A DNA stretch of 64,000 nucleotides from an uncultured Sediminibacterium sp. (GCF_946481145.1 NZ_CAMLMJ010000006.1:62001-126000), one strand, 5' to 3'; positions 35,902 through 45,744 are shown, counted from the first letter of the stretch. Notes: generated by a model from the letters alone, not told the origin. Made by a program: numbers and translations.

Positions 35902-37101
35902 ATGAAAAAATTGATGACTGCTTTATTTTTTGGTTTGTTGTTTTCAAACTGTCAAAAGGAAAAGCTTGATCCTATAAATCAGTATCTGATGATTATACAG
36001 TCCAAGATGGCTTCATCGGATTTTAAGCGGATTGATCAAAAAAGTCTTCAATCTTTTATGATCGATGAAGGGAAAAAAGTATTGGTAAGGGCGCGAATGG
36101 GGGAGGCTGAACTGGTTGTTTTGTTCGACAGACAAAACAGGATTGAGTCCGGGAAAATTCTGAAGGTTGGAATGGACAGCTTGATCCGACCAGCCACTGC
36201 CCAGGTATATTCATTGAATGGAGGGATGACTGAAAATTATGTGATTGAAAATGGGGTGGCACGAAAGGATCAGGTTGTTCGATCCAGTTCGATGCCAGAT
36301 GACCAGTGCGATGATTGTACCATTCCGGAATTTATTACGGTAACCAGTTATGCATCCGGAACCAGTGAGCAGTTTTCCTATTATTCGCTTTATTGGATAC
36401 TCGGAGGTAGTTCCCCGCAGGATGCTTATTTGCCGCTGTACACTGATTCCGGGGCGGGAGGCGATGCAATCTCTGTGGATGTGATTGAATCAACGGATAA
36501 GGAGAAGATTGATGTACAAAAGTATATTGATTGCTTTGGGCAGGTATCTGGTGAACTGGCGACTTATACCATTACGATTGCTGCGGACCTTCCCGTTGAC
36601 CGGAACTCTTGCGTTTTCTTTGACTGGAAGGACCGGTTTCCCGGGCATGCTTATGTTGAACTGAGTAAGTCCAATCCTTATTCGACTGTGCGTCAGACAT
36701 TTGGCTTTTATCCCAGCGTTTCCTTTAAGGTATTAACAGGGCATGATATATATTCAAAAGTAGTCAACGATGGTGGTCATGAATACCAGGCACGCTATAC
36801 CATTTCAGTTAGTGCCGCACAGTTTCAGGCAGCAGTGAATAAATTGGTTACAGAAAGTACCCATCCTTACAATGTTTCCTATTATAATTGTGTGAACTTC
36901 GCTGTTAATGTATTTAATGCCGGAGGTGGTAACTTAAGTGTTCCGCAATATTCTATCCCCGGTTTTGGTGTGCCAGGTGGCAGTAGTTCACCACAAGGAT
37001 TGTATGAACAGATTCGCGGATTGCAATTACAAGGTGTCCCGATGGCTTATACCACCCAACAGAAGGAGTTTATGAATCCCAGCAATGGGCCATGCCAATA
37101 A
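35902..37101 (+). CDS. lipoprotein with probable permuted NlpC/LRAT-like domain
   Basis: With ATG 35902 the 399-residue protein has a signal peptide and lipobox (MKKLMTALFFGLLFSNCQ). In the C-terminal third a histidine (PGHAYVEL, about residue 250) precedes a cysteine (YNVSYYNCVNFAVNVFNAGG, about residue 335), the His-before-Cys order of circularly permuted NlpC/P60 and LRAT-like papain-fold enzymes. Such enzymes cut or transfer amide or ester bonds in peptidoglycan or lipids. The region between the two is beta-rich. A DDQCDDC cluster lies near residue 137. It precedes a small membrane protein and a Crp/Fnr regulator, probably as one operon. The catalytic assignment is my inference. Confidence 0.55.
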   Translation: MKKLMTALFFGLLFSNCQKEKLDPINQYLMIIQSKMASSDFKRIDQKSLQSFMIDEGKKVLVRARMGEAELVVLFDRQNRIESGKILKVGMDSLIRPATAQVYSLNGGMTENYVIENGVARKDQVVRSSSMPDDQCDDCTIPEFITVTSYASGTSEQFSYYSLYWILGGSSPQDAYLPLYTDSGAGGDAISVDVIESTDKEKIDVQKYIDCFGQVSGELATYTITIAADLPVDRNSCVFFDWKDRFPGHAYVELSKSNPYSTVRQTFGFYPSVSFKVLTGHDIYSKVVNDGGHEYQARYTISVSAAQFQAAVNKLVTESTHPYNVSYYNCVNFAVNVFNAGGGNLSVPQYSIPGFGVPGGSSSPQGLYEQIRGLQLQGVPMAYTTQQKEFMNPSNGPCQ

Positions 37102-37114
37102 AAAATGTATCCAA

Positions 37115-37495
37115 ATGAAAAATACGCTCTTCAATATTTTGACGCAACCAATCGTACAAATTATTGTGTTTAGCTGGATACTGGTTGGCAGTGCTTATTT
37201 CGGGGGCTTTTACCTTTATTTTCTTGTTGGCGGTATTAGTCACGGCGAAGTCTATGCCATTACCGGTTGTTTAGGTATTGCCGTGCTTGCGGTACAGCAA
37301 TTTTATCCCAAGAAAATATTGCAAGCTATTGGATCTGCATGTTTGATTGGTTCCTTATTCATTTTCTATTTTGGGCAAGTCAATGGACCCAAGCATATAA
37401 GTTTTACAGAAATATTACCGCTTTTAAGTCTAATTAGCTTCTGTGTTATACAGGCGCTGGTATTGCTAAAACTGATAAGATGGAAGAATTACTAA
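37115..37495 (+). CDS. small four-helix membrane protein
   Basis: With ATG 37115 (MKNTLFNILTQPIVQ) the protein has 126 residues and about four hydrophobic helices (IIVFSWILVGSAYFGGFYLY, ITGCLGIAVLAVQ, IGSACLIGSLFIFYFG, LLSLISFCVIQALVLL). No family recognised. It starts 13 bp after the lipoprotein gene and overlaps the Crp/Fnr gene by 16 bp, so it belongs to the same operon. Confidence 0.55.
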   Translation: MKNTLFNILTQPIVQIIVFSWILVGSAYFGGFYLYFLVGGISHGEVYAITGCLGIAVLAVQQFYPKKILQAIGSACLIGSLFIFYFGQVNGPKHISFTEILPLLSLISFCVIQALVLLKLIRWKNY

Positions 37496-38061
37496 AATTA
37501 CTGGAGACTTTTAACCCTGTACCCACTGAATTACAAGTTTATTTATTACACCACCTTCCCAAAGAAACACATCGCGCCAACAAGACCATCCTTCATGAAG
37601 GAGATGTGTGCGATTGGATTGCTTTTGTTGAAAAAGGGTTGTTGAAGATTTATTATGAGCTTGAAGATGGTACAGAACGTATTATCTGGTTTCAAAAGGA
37701 GGGTGATGTTATTGGTTCGATGAAGTCTTATTTCTCAGGGCTGCCTTCGAAATTAACCATCCGAACCATGGAGGAAACACATTTGCGCAAAATCAAGAAA
37801 ACTGACCTGGAAGCATTGATGGTGCAGTTTCCCAGTTTTAATGTAAATGCGCGAAAGATCACGGAACAGTATTATAGCCGTAATGAGGATCATGTAATAC
37901 TACTTGCTATGCCACCAAAGGAACGACTTAAAAAACTGGAAGAGGAATATCCCTGGATAGTTGATGATCCAAGAATCAAGGATTATATGCTTGCGGGGTA
38001 TTTGGGGATTGATAAGACTACGCTTAGTAAGTATAGGAATGCAAAATGGTTATACAAATAA
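37480..38061 (+). CDS. Crp/Fnr-family transcriptional regulator
   Basis: The 193-residue protein has an N-terminal cyclic-nucleotide-binding-type beta roll (ANKTILHEGDVCDWIAFVEK, GLLKIYYELEDG) and a C-terminal helix-turn-helix (PPKERLKKLEEEYP ... YMLAGYLGIDKTTLSKYRNA), as in many Bacteroidota Crp/Fnr proteins. The residues that bind cAMP in E. coli Crp are not conserved in an obvious way, so the effector is unknown. It overlaps the small membrane protein gene upstream by 16 bp and may autoregulate this operon. Confidence 0.85.
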   Translation: MEELLKLLETFNPVPTELQVYLLHHLPKETHRANKTILHEGDVCDWIAFVEKGLLKIYYELEDGTERIIWFQKEGDVIGSMKSYFSGLPSKLTIRTMEETHLRKIKKTDLEALMVQFPSFNVNARKITEQYYSRNEDHVILLAMPPKERLKKLEEEYPWIVDDPRIKDYMLAGYLGIDKTTLSKYRNAKWLYK

Positions 38062-38121
38062 ATAAAATTAAAAAATTTTATAATTGATAAAAATAAAGTA
38101 TGTTTATAAAAAGTCATATTT

Positions 38122-40065
38122 ATGAAACGTACTTTGCTATGGTTAATTGGATTGGTGCTTATAGCCAGTTCTTGTCGAAAATCCATTATGAATTATGATT
38201 CGACAAGTTCGAGGCAATTGGTTGATACTAAAAGATTTTTTGAAGTATCCAATAGTGCAAATCCATTGATTCTAAGAATTATCAATGATGTAAAGAATAA
38301 GAACAACAATTCAGATTTTCTTGAGTCATTTATTAGAGAGAATGGATATCCAAGCTGGGATCATGTAATTGTCAGTGAGGATTATTCTTCAGGGGTGAGT
38401 GCTGTTGTTCAGCGAAGCAGTGAAACGAATGTAGGAATTTCGGGAAGAGTGCCATTTGTAATCATACCAATGACTGAAAAAGATTCTAAAAGAGTTATTT
38501 CCTATACTCAATGTTACCTTTTTAATGATTCTACCATCAAATACGTTACAACCAGGAAAAAAGACCTACTTAAAAAGTATCCTGAAAATATTTATCAAAA
38601 AATCAATCGGGAAATTTCCTTTACACTGTTTGCAGTTTTTGAAAAAAATATCAATCCGAGCCAAAAATTCATTTTGCCAGCCCCATATAGCCAAGACTTC
38701 TCAAAAGCTAAATTTGATCGTGCGCCAAATGTGCCTCAAGTTTTAAATAGATCGAATAATACCTCACCGCTTACGGAAGTTTCAACTGGAACACCAAATG
38801 ATCAAGATGTTTATTACATTGAAAATGGATATTACCGTTATTATTTTATTTACCATGCATATGGTCCAAAACCAGGCTGGTCAGTTTTGCATGTAGCAAT
38901 GATTACACAAGTTCCACAGCCTGACTCTGGTGGTGGGGGAGACCCTCCTCCAACTTCTACGTATTATCCTATATTTTATCCAGATCCATTGCCTGGGTAT
39001 AACCAATATGATGAATCTAATTTTGGAGGGAGTGGTAGTGGGGGCACGGGAGGATCTAGTATTAATTTCCCTCCAGGATGGTTTTCACAGGATCCTAATG
39101 GTCCTGCGTTTGCTCCGGACGTGAATACTTTTGAAGAACCGGTCGATACAGATTATATTCCAAGCACATTATCTGGAAATTCTGCATGGAATTATATCGC
39201 AATTGGGTTGATTAATAATAGTTTCGGGTTAATTGATTTTACCAATATTCCATGTCCTTCCAAGGAAGCATGGCTTCAGTTGGCTGCATTTAAACCTAAT
39301 CAAAGTGCAATTGACAAGTTAAATACAATTTCAACAACAATCTATTCAAGTAATGGAAGTTCGTCAATGAGCGGTTATATTGAGTACAGAAATGTTGCTG
39401 CTATTCAGTATCTAAGTTCAGGATTTAGTGCTACTACAAATCTTGATTATTTTCCAATAAAAATTAATTCACTACCAATTGTGAACGGTCAACAACTTAG
39501 TCCAAATGGGTTCTTGAATTATGTAAGAACTAACATAAATCTATTTGTTGACTCGAGTATTACAAGGTTTATTCCATATAACCATTATGGAGTAAATGAT
39601 CAGGCGTTATGGAATTCAACTAATCCCAATGATGCTATTGTTTCATTAGAAATTTTTTTGAATTCTGGTAGTGTGATAACTACATTTGATCCTGCTAATC
39701 CTTCTAAATGGATATTCAGTACTATAAGGGATCCTTACAATGGTATACATCCAGTTAGTGGTAATCGTGAGTTTGGTATTGAAGCAGATCCTTCAGGGGG
39801 GTATATTTTATATACAAGAGGTGTAGACAGGCTTAGCGATCCATTGGGGACTCTTGTACAATCTACTACCCAGGTTCCATTTAATACTGCGACAAATTTG
39901 TGGCAATCATTCCAAGACAAAGTTAAAACATTTGTTAATCAAAGTGGAGGTAGTGCAAATGTAGGGTCGCCAGTAATTGCCCGACCTGACTGGGATTTAT
40001 TAAGAGCGGTTATGAATAGAACAATGCCTTTAAGCAGTATTCCATTTAAAGCCCCATGTAATTAA
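38122..40065 (+). CDS. large lipoprotein of unknown function
   Basis: The 647-residue protein starts with a signal peptide and lipobox (LLWLIGLVLIASSCRKS), so it is a lipoprotein of the inner or outer membrane. A Gly/Pro/Ser-rich linker (about residues 270-320, DSGGGGDPPPTS and GGSGSGGTGGSS) separates an N-terminal domain with YRYYFIYHAYGPKPGWSVLH from a C-terminal domain of about 300 residues. Neither matches a family I know. Base composition is more AT-rich than in the SusC operon. It lies 60 bp after the Crp/Fnr gene and 10 bp before a small membrane protein gene. Confidence 0.55.
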   Translation: MKRTLLWLIGLVLIASSCRKSIMNYDSTSSRQLVDTKRFFEVSNSANPLILRIINDVKNKNNNSDFLESFIRENGYPSWDHVIVSEDYSSGVSAVVQRSSETNVGISGRVPFVIIPMTEKDSKRVISYTQCYLFNDSTIKYVTTRKKDLLKKYPENIYQKINREISFTLFAVFEKNINPSQKFILPAPYSQDFSKAKFDRAPNVPQVLNRSNNTSPLTEVSTGTPNDQDVYYIENGYYRYYFIYHAYGPKPGWSVLHVAMITQVPQPDSGGGGDPPPTSTYYPIFYPDPLPGYNQYDESNFGGSGSGGTGGSSINFPPGWFSQDPNGPAFAPDVNTFEEPVDTDYIPSTLSGNSAWNYIAIGLINNSFGLIDFTNIPCPSKEAWLQLAAFKPNQSAIDKLNTISTTIYSSNGSSSMSGYIEYRNVAAIQYLSSGFSATTNLDYFPIKINSLPIVNGQQLSPNGFLNYVRTNINLFVDSSITRFIPYNHYGVNDQALWNSTNPNDAIVSLEIFLNSGSVITTFDPANPSKWIFSTIRDPYNGIHPVSGNREFGIEADPSGGYILYTRGVDRLSDPLGTLVQSTTQVPFNTATNLWQSFQDKVKTFVNQSGGSANVGSPVIARPDWDLLRAVMNRTMPLSSIPFKAPCN

Positions 40066-40075
40066 TATTCGTGCT

Positions 40076-40549
40076 ATGAAAAATATATTTTTTTTGTTGA
40101 AATGGTTGCTTTTTGGCTTTGGAATCGTTCCAATAGTATTTAGCCTAATCATTAGTACGATCGAATTTAATACTGCACCTCAATTTAATCCCATGTATGA
40201 AACTGAATCAATAGCATGGACTACTTTTTTTTCAAGATATTTTTGGTTGACAATTAGCTATTATAGTGGTATTTTCTGTTTTGGGTTATTCTTTTTTGAA
40301 TATGTAAAACTTGTAATGAAAAGTTTTAAAACCCAAGATTCAATCAAGTTTAAAATATTTACCTATTTTATTTATTTCGTTCTATTTCAGTTCGTAGCAT
40401 TAAAAGCTACAAATTTCAGTTCTGATTATTTCCATTATGGAAATGAAATTTTAAGTTTTGTTATCCTTCTTTTTTCTACAAGTATATTGTTTAGCTGGTT
40501 ATACTATTTGCTTTTTCGACAAAGAAACCAACAGGTCAAAGCTTCCTAA
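40076..40549 (+). CDS. four-helix membrane protein of unknown function
   Basis: The 157-residue protein has about four transmembrane helices (FLLKWLLFGFGIVPIVFSLI, YFWLTISYYSGIFCFGLFFF, IFTYFIYFVLFQFVALK, ILSFVILLFSTSILFSWLYY) and short polar loops. There is no signal peptide or known motif. It starts 10 bp after the large lipoprotein gene and is followed by a terminator at 40584, so the two probably form an operon. Confidence 0.55.
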   Translation: MKNIFFLLKWLLFGFGIVPIVFSLIISTIEFNTAPQFNPMYETESIAWTTFFSRYFWLTISYYSGIFCFGLFFFEYVKLVMKSFKTQDSIKFKIFTYFIYFVLFQFVALKATNFSSDYFHYGNEILSFVILLFSTSILFSWLYYLLFRQRNQQVKAS

Positions 40550-40583
40550 GTTGTGTTGGATAATATGCTTTAGATTTTCTTTA

Positions 40584-40633
40584 AAAGGGTAAATCTATCA
40601 ATGAACTAAAGTTGATGATTTACCCTTTATCTT
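40584..40633 (+). terminator. intrinsic terminator
   Basis: A 12-bp stem (AAAGGGTAAATC, 40584-40595; GATTTACCCTTT, 40617-40628) with a 21-nt loop and an AT-rich tail. It closes the lipoprotein/membrane-protein operon before the adhesin cluster promoter. Confidence 0.7.
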
Positions 40634-40721
40634 TTAAATCCTAAGGTTTTGAAATTTCAACATATTCATTGTCATAAATTTATTTATACGTTGTGATTTT
40701 TCTCATTATTAGCTTTAAAAA

Positions 40722-40751
40722 CATTGTGATTTTATTTGAAAGGTAGCTTTG
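40722..40751 (+). promoter_or_regulatory. probable promoter of the adhesin-tra cluster
   Basis: TAGCTTTG (40744-40751) is an exact TAnnTTTG -7 motif 19 bp before the first ATG of the cluster, and TTGTG (from 40724) lies about where the -33 element is expected. No other promoter or terminator is obvious between here and the end of the tra genes, so it may drive a very long transcript. Confidence 0.5.
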
Positions 40752-40770
40752 TGTTATAAAATCAAAGAAT

Positions 40771-41274
40771 ATGAAGCTGTTTGCAATGGGGGTGATGATA
40801 ATGTTGAGTTTGATTGCATCTGCCCAATCGATTTCACTGATGGCTGGCAGAATGTTTACACCAACTGACGTCCTAAGTTTGCGCTATACGCATTATTCCA
40901 ACAATCCTTTCAGACTTTCTTTAAGTGCCAGTCTTGAAAAAGGGATTAAACATCGCTTATCCTATGGTTCCTTTGGATCGGACCTTTCCATAAATTATGA
41001 TCCAAGTATTTCATCCTATCCCGATAAAAGGGGTGGGCTTGCCGGAGCTGTTGGATTCTGCTGGCAGGTAGAACATGAACCTTGGCTATATAAAGACTGG
41101 TCGTTTGCTGAACGATCGAGTTTTGGCCTATCTTCTGAAATTTCCTACAACTATTATTTATCAGGTGCATTTCGGCTGGGAATCTTCGGCCTGCAGAAGT
41201 TGCTTTTTAATCCGCGCCTCGGTAGGTACCGATGTGGCATTGGATTATCCCTCTCTCATGTATTGAGCAATTAA
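40771..41274 (+). CDS. small outer-membrane beta-barrel-like protein
   Basis: The 167-residue protein has a signal peptide (MKLFAMGVMIMLSLIASAQS) and alternating amphipathic strands (NPFRLSLSASLEKGIKHRLS, SSFGLSSEISYNYYLSGAFR, YRCGIGLSLSHVLSN), which suits an 8-stranded barrel. Its position 22 bp before the T9SS adhesin gene makes it the first gene of the cluster. It is reminiscent of the small barrel TraO of CTnDOT-type elements, but I cannot confirm that. Confidence 0.5.
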   Translation: MKLFAMGVMIMLSLIASAQSISLMAGRMFTPTDVLSLRYTHYSNNPFRLSLSASLEKGIKHRLSYGSFGSDLSINYDPSISSYPDKRGGLAGAVGFCWQVEHEPWLYKDWSFAERSSFGLSSEISYNYYLSGAFRLGIFGLQKLLFNPRLGRYRCGIGLSLSHVLSN

Positions 41275-41296
41275 TCTTTCATCTTAAAACATTTAT

Positions 41297-44152
41297 ATGC
41301 GAACAAGTGTGTTACACCGGTTTTACCGGTGGGGGCTACTTATGTGCCTGCTATTCCCCCGGATAGCAATGGCACAGCCCCTTCCCGGTACTCATTTTAT
41401 CAGGATCGAAATGATCTCTGAAAACTATGACTGTTCAAGTGGTCAGCTATCCATTTCTTTTAAAGTCATCAACGAAAGGGAAGATGGCACTCCTGGCAGG
41501 TATGCCAGTTCCTTTCATATTCAATCGGGAACCTACCTTACTTATGGAAGTACCAGCCGGAATGATATGGTACATGAATTTACCTTTCCCTATTCAATGG
41601 GTAACCCTGTTATCATTGGTGCCATGGGTATTATCGATAATGAAGCGCCTTATATTGAATATCGTTTTACGCCTGCCAGTGCTTCTCTGCCAAGCTCTCC
41701 TGTGATCAGTAGTTCAGGATCTATGCCCCTTTGTAATGGTGCATCTGTAACCTTAACCGCATTTGGATCAACAGGTAATTATGTCTGGTCGAATGGGGCC
41801 ACCGGACCGAGTGTTACGGTAAGTGAAGCTGGCAGTTATACGGCAAGGGCGGTTAATAGTTGTGGTGAATCACTACCCAGTAATTCCATTATTGTCACCG
41901 TAGATCAGACACCCGCAGCACCAGTAGTAACACCATCCGGTAATATATTACTCTGTAATGGTGAAACAGCAACGCTATCTACCAGTGGAAACAATATTGT
42001 CTGGTCGACTGGTGCCACGGGCAATAGTATTACCGTTAGTACCGCGGGAACTTATTCCTGTACCAGCAGTAATGGGTGTGGCAATAGTGCCAGCAGTAAT
42101 GTGGTAAGTGTTACAACCGTTAGTTGTCCAACACCTTTACCCGGTTCTAATTACAACGTTTGTCCTGGTGCTACCAAGACACTTGATGCGGGATCAGGGT
42201 ACGATAGTTATCAGTGGTCGACAGGTGCTACTACGAGGACGATTGCTGCCGGGCCTGGTACTTATACGGTGACCGTTTCAAAAGACGGCTGTTATGCAAC
42301 TTCTGCGCCTGTTACTGTTTCTTACTATACCGTTACTACACCTACGATCAGCGTTTCGGGGCCCTTACAATTCTGTCAGGGTGGATCGGTTACTTTAACG
42401 AGCAGTAGTTCATCGGCTTATTTATGGAACACAGGAGCAACCAGTCAGGCAATTAACGTTGGTAGCAGTGGTGCCTATTATGTCAGCGTTACAGATGGTA
42501 ATGGATGTATGGCAACATCTGCTGCCGTAAATGTGGAAGTGAATTCTTTACCAACCGCAACAATCAGCGGAGGTGGCAGTCTTTGTCAAAATACCAGTGC
42601 CGCTACTGTTCTGTTTACCGGCTCGGGTGGTGTAGCACCTTATACTTTTAGTTATAAAATCAATGGCGGAGCGGTTCAAACCATCAGCACCGTTTTTGGC
42701 AACTCTGTTTCCATCAGTGTTTCTTCCGGTACTGTTGGAGCATATGTTTATTCACTGGTCGGGGTGAAAGAAAGCAGTGCCACGGCTTGTGAAAACAGTG
42801 CTGCGGGTGAAGTGACCGTGCAGGTGAATGAAAGACCGAGTGCTACGATCAGTGGATCGGCTACGGTATGCGCCGGAGCAAGCTCGCCTGTGGTGACGTT
42901 TACCGGCTCTGGAGGGACAGCTCCTTATGTATTTACTTATGAATTGAATGGTGGTGCCGTGCAGACCCTTACCAGTTTTGGAACAACGGCTATTATCACA
43001 GTGCCGACCAATACAGCAGGATCATTTACCTATCGACTGATCAGTGTACGTGATGCCAGCAGCACGGCTTGTGTCAATATTCAATCGGGTACTGCGACGG
43101 TTGTGGTCAATGCGATGCCAGTAACCCCTGTTCTTACAACTACGAATACACATCTCTGTAATGGAGCTTCAACTACCATCAGTGTACAGAATACGGAAGC
43201 AGGTATTAGTTATCAATGGTATAAAAACGGTGTGCTCTTATCCAGTGGTGCGGCAAGTTCTATCAGTGTAACCACTGCTGGTACATACACTGTGAAAGCC
43301 GTTAGTGCACAAGGTTGTACCACTAGCGAATCCAATATAATTACGATCAGTACAGGCACGGTGCCAACCCCTGTGATCATTGGAACGGGTAAGGTTTGCC
43401 CTGGTGGGCGCTCACCGCTTCGGCTGGGATCTAGAGAAGGTTTGGGTTTTGAGCGTTGGTTTTGGATGCAGGACTCCCCATTTGGGGGAGTCCTTTCGGA
43501 GGACAGCCTTTTTTCGTTTGAAGCCGGGCAGTATCGCGTGATTGTTGAAAGTGAGGGATGTCGTGACAGTTTAAGTTTTACTGTGACGGCTGATGATACT
43601 GAGTTCCCGGCGGGAAGGATTGAATTGAGTGCAAGTGCCATTAATTATGGAGACCAACTGCGGCTTAAAGCGGCCATACAGCCAGCCGTTTTATTTAGCT
43701 GGCATTTAGGTAATGGCAGAACTATTACCACAAAGTCAGATACGATTAGCGCCCATTATTATATCAGTGGTGATAGTATTCCTATTCAATTGGATGCTCT
43801 TACAGAAAGAGGTTGTAAGGCCAGTTTTTTTGCTGCTATTAAAGTAGCGGCAATGAAAACAACGGTGATTCCTGACAGGAGTTTTGCGGGCAGGTTAAAG
43901 GACTGGAACGTTTTTCCCAATCCATTTGGGCAACAATTAAAAGTATCGGTTGTGCTGGAGAGAGCAGAACAAGTCAGGATCGATCTATTTGATGTCTATG
44001 GTCGATGGATCAAAAGCTGGCGGAAAAACGGAAGGGTAGGAGAGCAGCTATTTGAACTGGAGGGTAGTGAAACACTACCCGGTCGACAAACTTATTTTAT
44101 TACCGGGTTTTACAACGGTGTAAAACATACCGATAAAATCTATAAACAATAA
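41297..44152 (+). CDS. large T9SS-exported adhesin with Ig/PKD-like repeats
   Basis: The 951-residue protein has a signal peptide (LLMCLLFPRIAMAQ), then at least four repeats of 75-85 residues with the shape 'LCNGxxxTLxxxG...xWSxGATxxxItVxxxGxYtxxxxxGC' (starting near residues 147, 213, 290 and 355), two longer PKD-like repeats (about 430-600), one more short repeat, and a C-terminal type A T9SS sorting domain (WNVFPNPFGQQLKVSVVLER ... TYFITGFYNG). T9SS cargo is secreted across the outer membrane and anchored or released. The protein is probably a surface adhesin. It is co-directional with, and upstream of, the conjugation genes. Confidence 0.83.
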   Translation: MRTSVLHRFYRWGLLMCLLFPRIAMAQPLPGTHFIRIEMISENYDCSSGQLSISFKVINEREDGTPGRYASSFHIQSGTYLTYGSTSRNDMVHEFTFPYSMGNPVIIGAMGIIDNEAPYIEYRFTPASASLPSSPVISSSGSMPLCNGASVTLTAFGSTGNYVWSNGATGPSVTVSEAGSYTARAVNSCGESLPSNSIIVTVDQTPAAPVVTPSGNILLCNGETATLSTSGNNIVWSTGATGNSITVSTAGTYSCTSSNGCGNSASSNVVSVTTVSCPTPLPGSNYNVCPGATKTLDAGSGYDSYQWSTGATTRTIAAGPGTYTVTVSKDGCYATSAPVTVSYYTVTTPTISVSGPLQFCQGGSVTLTSSSSSAYLWNTGATSQAINVGSSGAYYVSVTDGNGCMATSAAVNVEVNSLPTATISGGGSLCQNTSAATVLFTGSGGVAPYTFSYKINGGAVQTISTVFGNSVSISVSSGTVGAYVYSLVGVKESSATACENSAAGEVTVQVNERPSATISGSATVCAGASSPVVTFTGSGGTAPYVFTYELNGGAVQTLTSFGTTAIITVPTNTAGSFTYRLISVRDASSTACVNIQSGTATVVVNAMPVTPVLTTTNTHLCNGASTTISVQNTEAGISYQWYKNGVLLSSGAASSISVTTAGTYTVKAVSAQGCTTSESNIITISTGTVPTPVIIGTGKVCPGGRSPLRLGSREGLGFERWFWMQDSPFGGVLSEDSLFSFEAGQYRVIVESEGCRDSLSFTVTADDTEFPAGRIELSASAINYGDQLRLKAAIQPAVLFSWHLGNGRTITTKSDTISAHYYISGDSIPIQLDALTERGCKASFFAAIKVAAMKTTVIPDRSFAGRLKDWNVFPNPFGQQLKVSVVLERAEQVRIDLFDVYGRWIKSWRKNGRVGEQLFELEGSETLPGRQTYFITGFYNGVKHTDKIYKQ

Positions 44153-44155
44153 ACG

Positions 44156-44827
44156 ATGAAAAATATATATAGTCTTTTGCTGCTGTTTTTTTGTATCAGC
44201 TGCAGTAGTAAAGAAATCTCCTTTGAGCAAACACCCACCGGACCACAGCTTGGATTTGCAGATACCGTTTATATCCGTGAAAGAGATTCTTTGAACCTGA
44301 ATGGTAATGGGGTCATCAGTATATATGCAAAACCGGCTGACCAGCAAATGCATTTGCAACTATCTGATACAAGTGGTAAAGTGCATTTCAGTTACCGGGG
44401 AGAAAAGCTTAGCAATAACCAGCCAGTGGTGGTGGCTGGAGAATGGAACTCCGTTTTCTGTCTGGTCGATCAAGCGGGTATTTATGGGATTGAGGTTTCG
44501 CTAAGAGATCAACTTGGGCGGGTGAGTTTAAAGAAACTTGTCATCAAAGCTGCTGCTGCGCAGAAACCTATTGCCCGGTTGTTATGGATGGCAGATGAAC
44601 GTGACTCGATCAACCGAAGGTATTTTTTTGATGCACATGGTTCGAGTCAACCTTATGGTAAGATTCTATCCTACCATTATGAGATTAATGGTCAGTCTTT
44701 CCAAGTGAGTACAGATAAAATGCAATACCTGTTTTACCAGAAGGGTACTTATCCGATCCGCTTTTTTGTGGTCGATGATCTAGCGCAACATTCCGATACG
44801 CTTCATGAAATAATTGATGTGTTATGA
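44156..44827 (+). CDS. lipoprotein of the adhesin cluster
   Basis: The 223-residue protein has a lipobox (LLLFFCISCSSKE) and a beta-rich mature part with two Ig- or PKD-like regions (KVHFSYRGEKLSNNQPVVVA; SYHYEINGQSFQVSTDKMQY). It starts three bases after the adhesin stop and overlaps the PorV-like gene by 4 bp (ATGA). I infer an outer-membrane lipoprotein that helps present or anchor the adhesin. Specific family unknown. Confidence 0.6.
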   Translation: MKNIYSLLLLFFCISCSSKEISFEQTPTGPQLGFADTVYIRERDSLNLNGNGVISIYAKPADQQMHLQLSDTSGKVHFSYRGEKLSNNQPVVVAGEWNSVFCLVDQAGIYGIEVSLRDQLGRVSLKKLVIKAAAAQKPIARLLWMADERDSINRRYFFDAHGSSQPYGKILSYHYEINGQSFQVSTDKMQYLFYQKGTYPIRFFVVDDLAQHSDTLHEIIDVL

Positions 44828-45744
44828 GGCTGTTCCTATTAATCTTATTCATGCCCATTGTTGGTGCCGGGCAGTTGATGTCACATAGCCGGGGTGCCGC
44901 CATGGGAGATCTGGGTATTGCCGCTGCAATTGGTAACCAAACACTTGGATACAACACTGGTAAAACCGTTTTTACCAATCATTTTCATCAGGCATCTGTG
45001 ACCTATCTGCCTTATCTGCGTGCGCTTTACCCCGATACCAAATATATCCGGGCGGATTATCTCACCACAATCGGAGAAACCGCAACGCTGGGTGTGGCGA
45101 TCAATTATCTTGACCTGGGGAATCTCACTACAAGGGATGATAATGGGGCAAGCCTCGCTATCTATCGTAATGTGCTTTATAATGTCGGTGGATCAATCGG
45201 TATCCGATTGAGTGAAACAGCCGGCATCGGTACCACCCTTCGATTTTTAGGAGCCAGGCATTTTGATGGCGGAGGCCCTTCTAACCGATACGGGGTTTCA
45301 GGGGACGTACAGTGTTATCAAACATTGGGAAAGTTTTCGCTTGGAGCGGTTGTCAATCGGCTGGGCAGTGATTTATGGGAAGCTGCGGAAGCGGGTATTG
45401 GTTTCGCCTATCAGGATCATGGTGGAGAGCAAGAGATGGAATGGATGGTAGGACTTGATATACGCAAACCATTAAAGGGCAAGTTGGCCGCTGCACGTTA
45501 TAGCCTTGGAGCTGAGATTGGTTTTGCGGAGAGTTTTTTTCTGCGCAGCGGGGTCTCAATTGAACACTGGGATTATGGTAACCGAAAATATGTTTCTCTT
45601 GGCGCAGGTTATAAAGGATTTGTGGAGGACCAGAGTTGGGGGATTGATTTTCATTACCAGATACCGTTTGGACTCCGAACCGCTATTTCACCAATGCAAC
45701 AGGCATACGGACTTACCCTTTACTTGAATATGGGTCGCTTTTGA
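44824..45744 (+). CDS. PorV/PorQ-like outer-membrane protein
   Basis: The 306-residue protein begins with a signal peptide and then SRGAAMGDLGIAAAIGNQTL, close to the PorV/PorQ (UPF0164-like) N-terminal pattern 'aR..aMG.a..A'. The rest is beta-barrel-like (TATLGVAINYLDLGNLTTRD, GIGTTLRFLGARHF, KYVSLGAGYKGF), ending in Phe. In T9SS, PorV binds the cargo sorting domain and shuttles it to the attachment complex. A dedicated PorV-like protein beside a T9SS adhesin is consistent with that. A PorP/SprF-type identity is an alternative. Confidence 0.6.
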   Translation: MRLFLLILFMPIVGAGQLMSHSRGAAMGDLGIAAAIGNQTLGYNTGKTVFTNHFHQASVTYLPYLRALYPDTKYIRADYLTTIGETATLGVAINYLDLGNLTTRDDNGASLAIYRNVLYNVGGSIGIRLSETAGIGTTLRFLGARHFDGGGPSNRYGVSGDVQCYQTLGKFSLGAVVNRLGSDLWEAAEAGIGFAYQDHGGEQEMEWMVGLDIRKPLKGKLAAARYSLGAEIGFAESFFLRSGVSIEHWDYGNRKYVSLGAGYKGFVEDQSWGIDFHYQIPFGLRTAISPMQQAYGLTLYLNMGRF

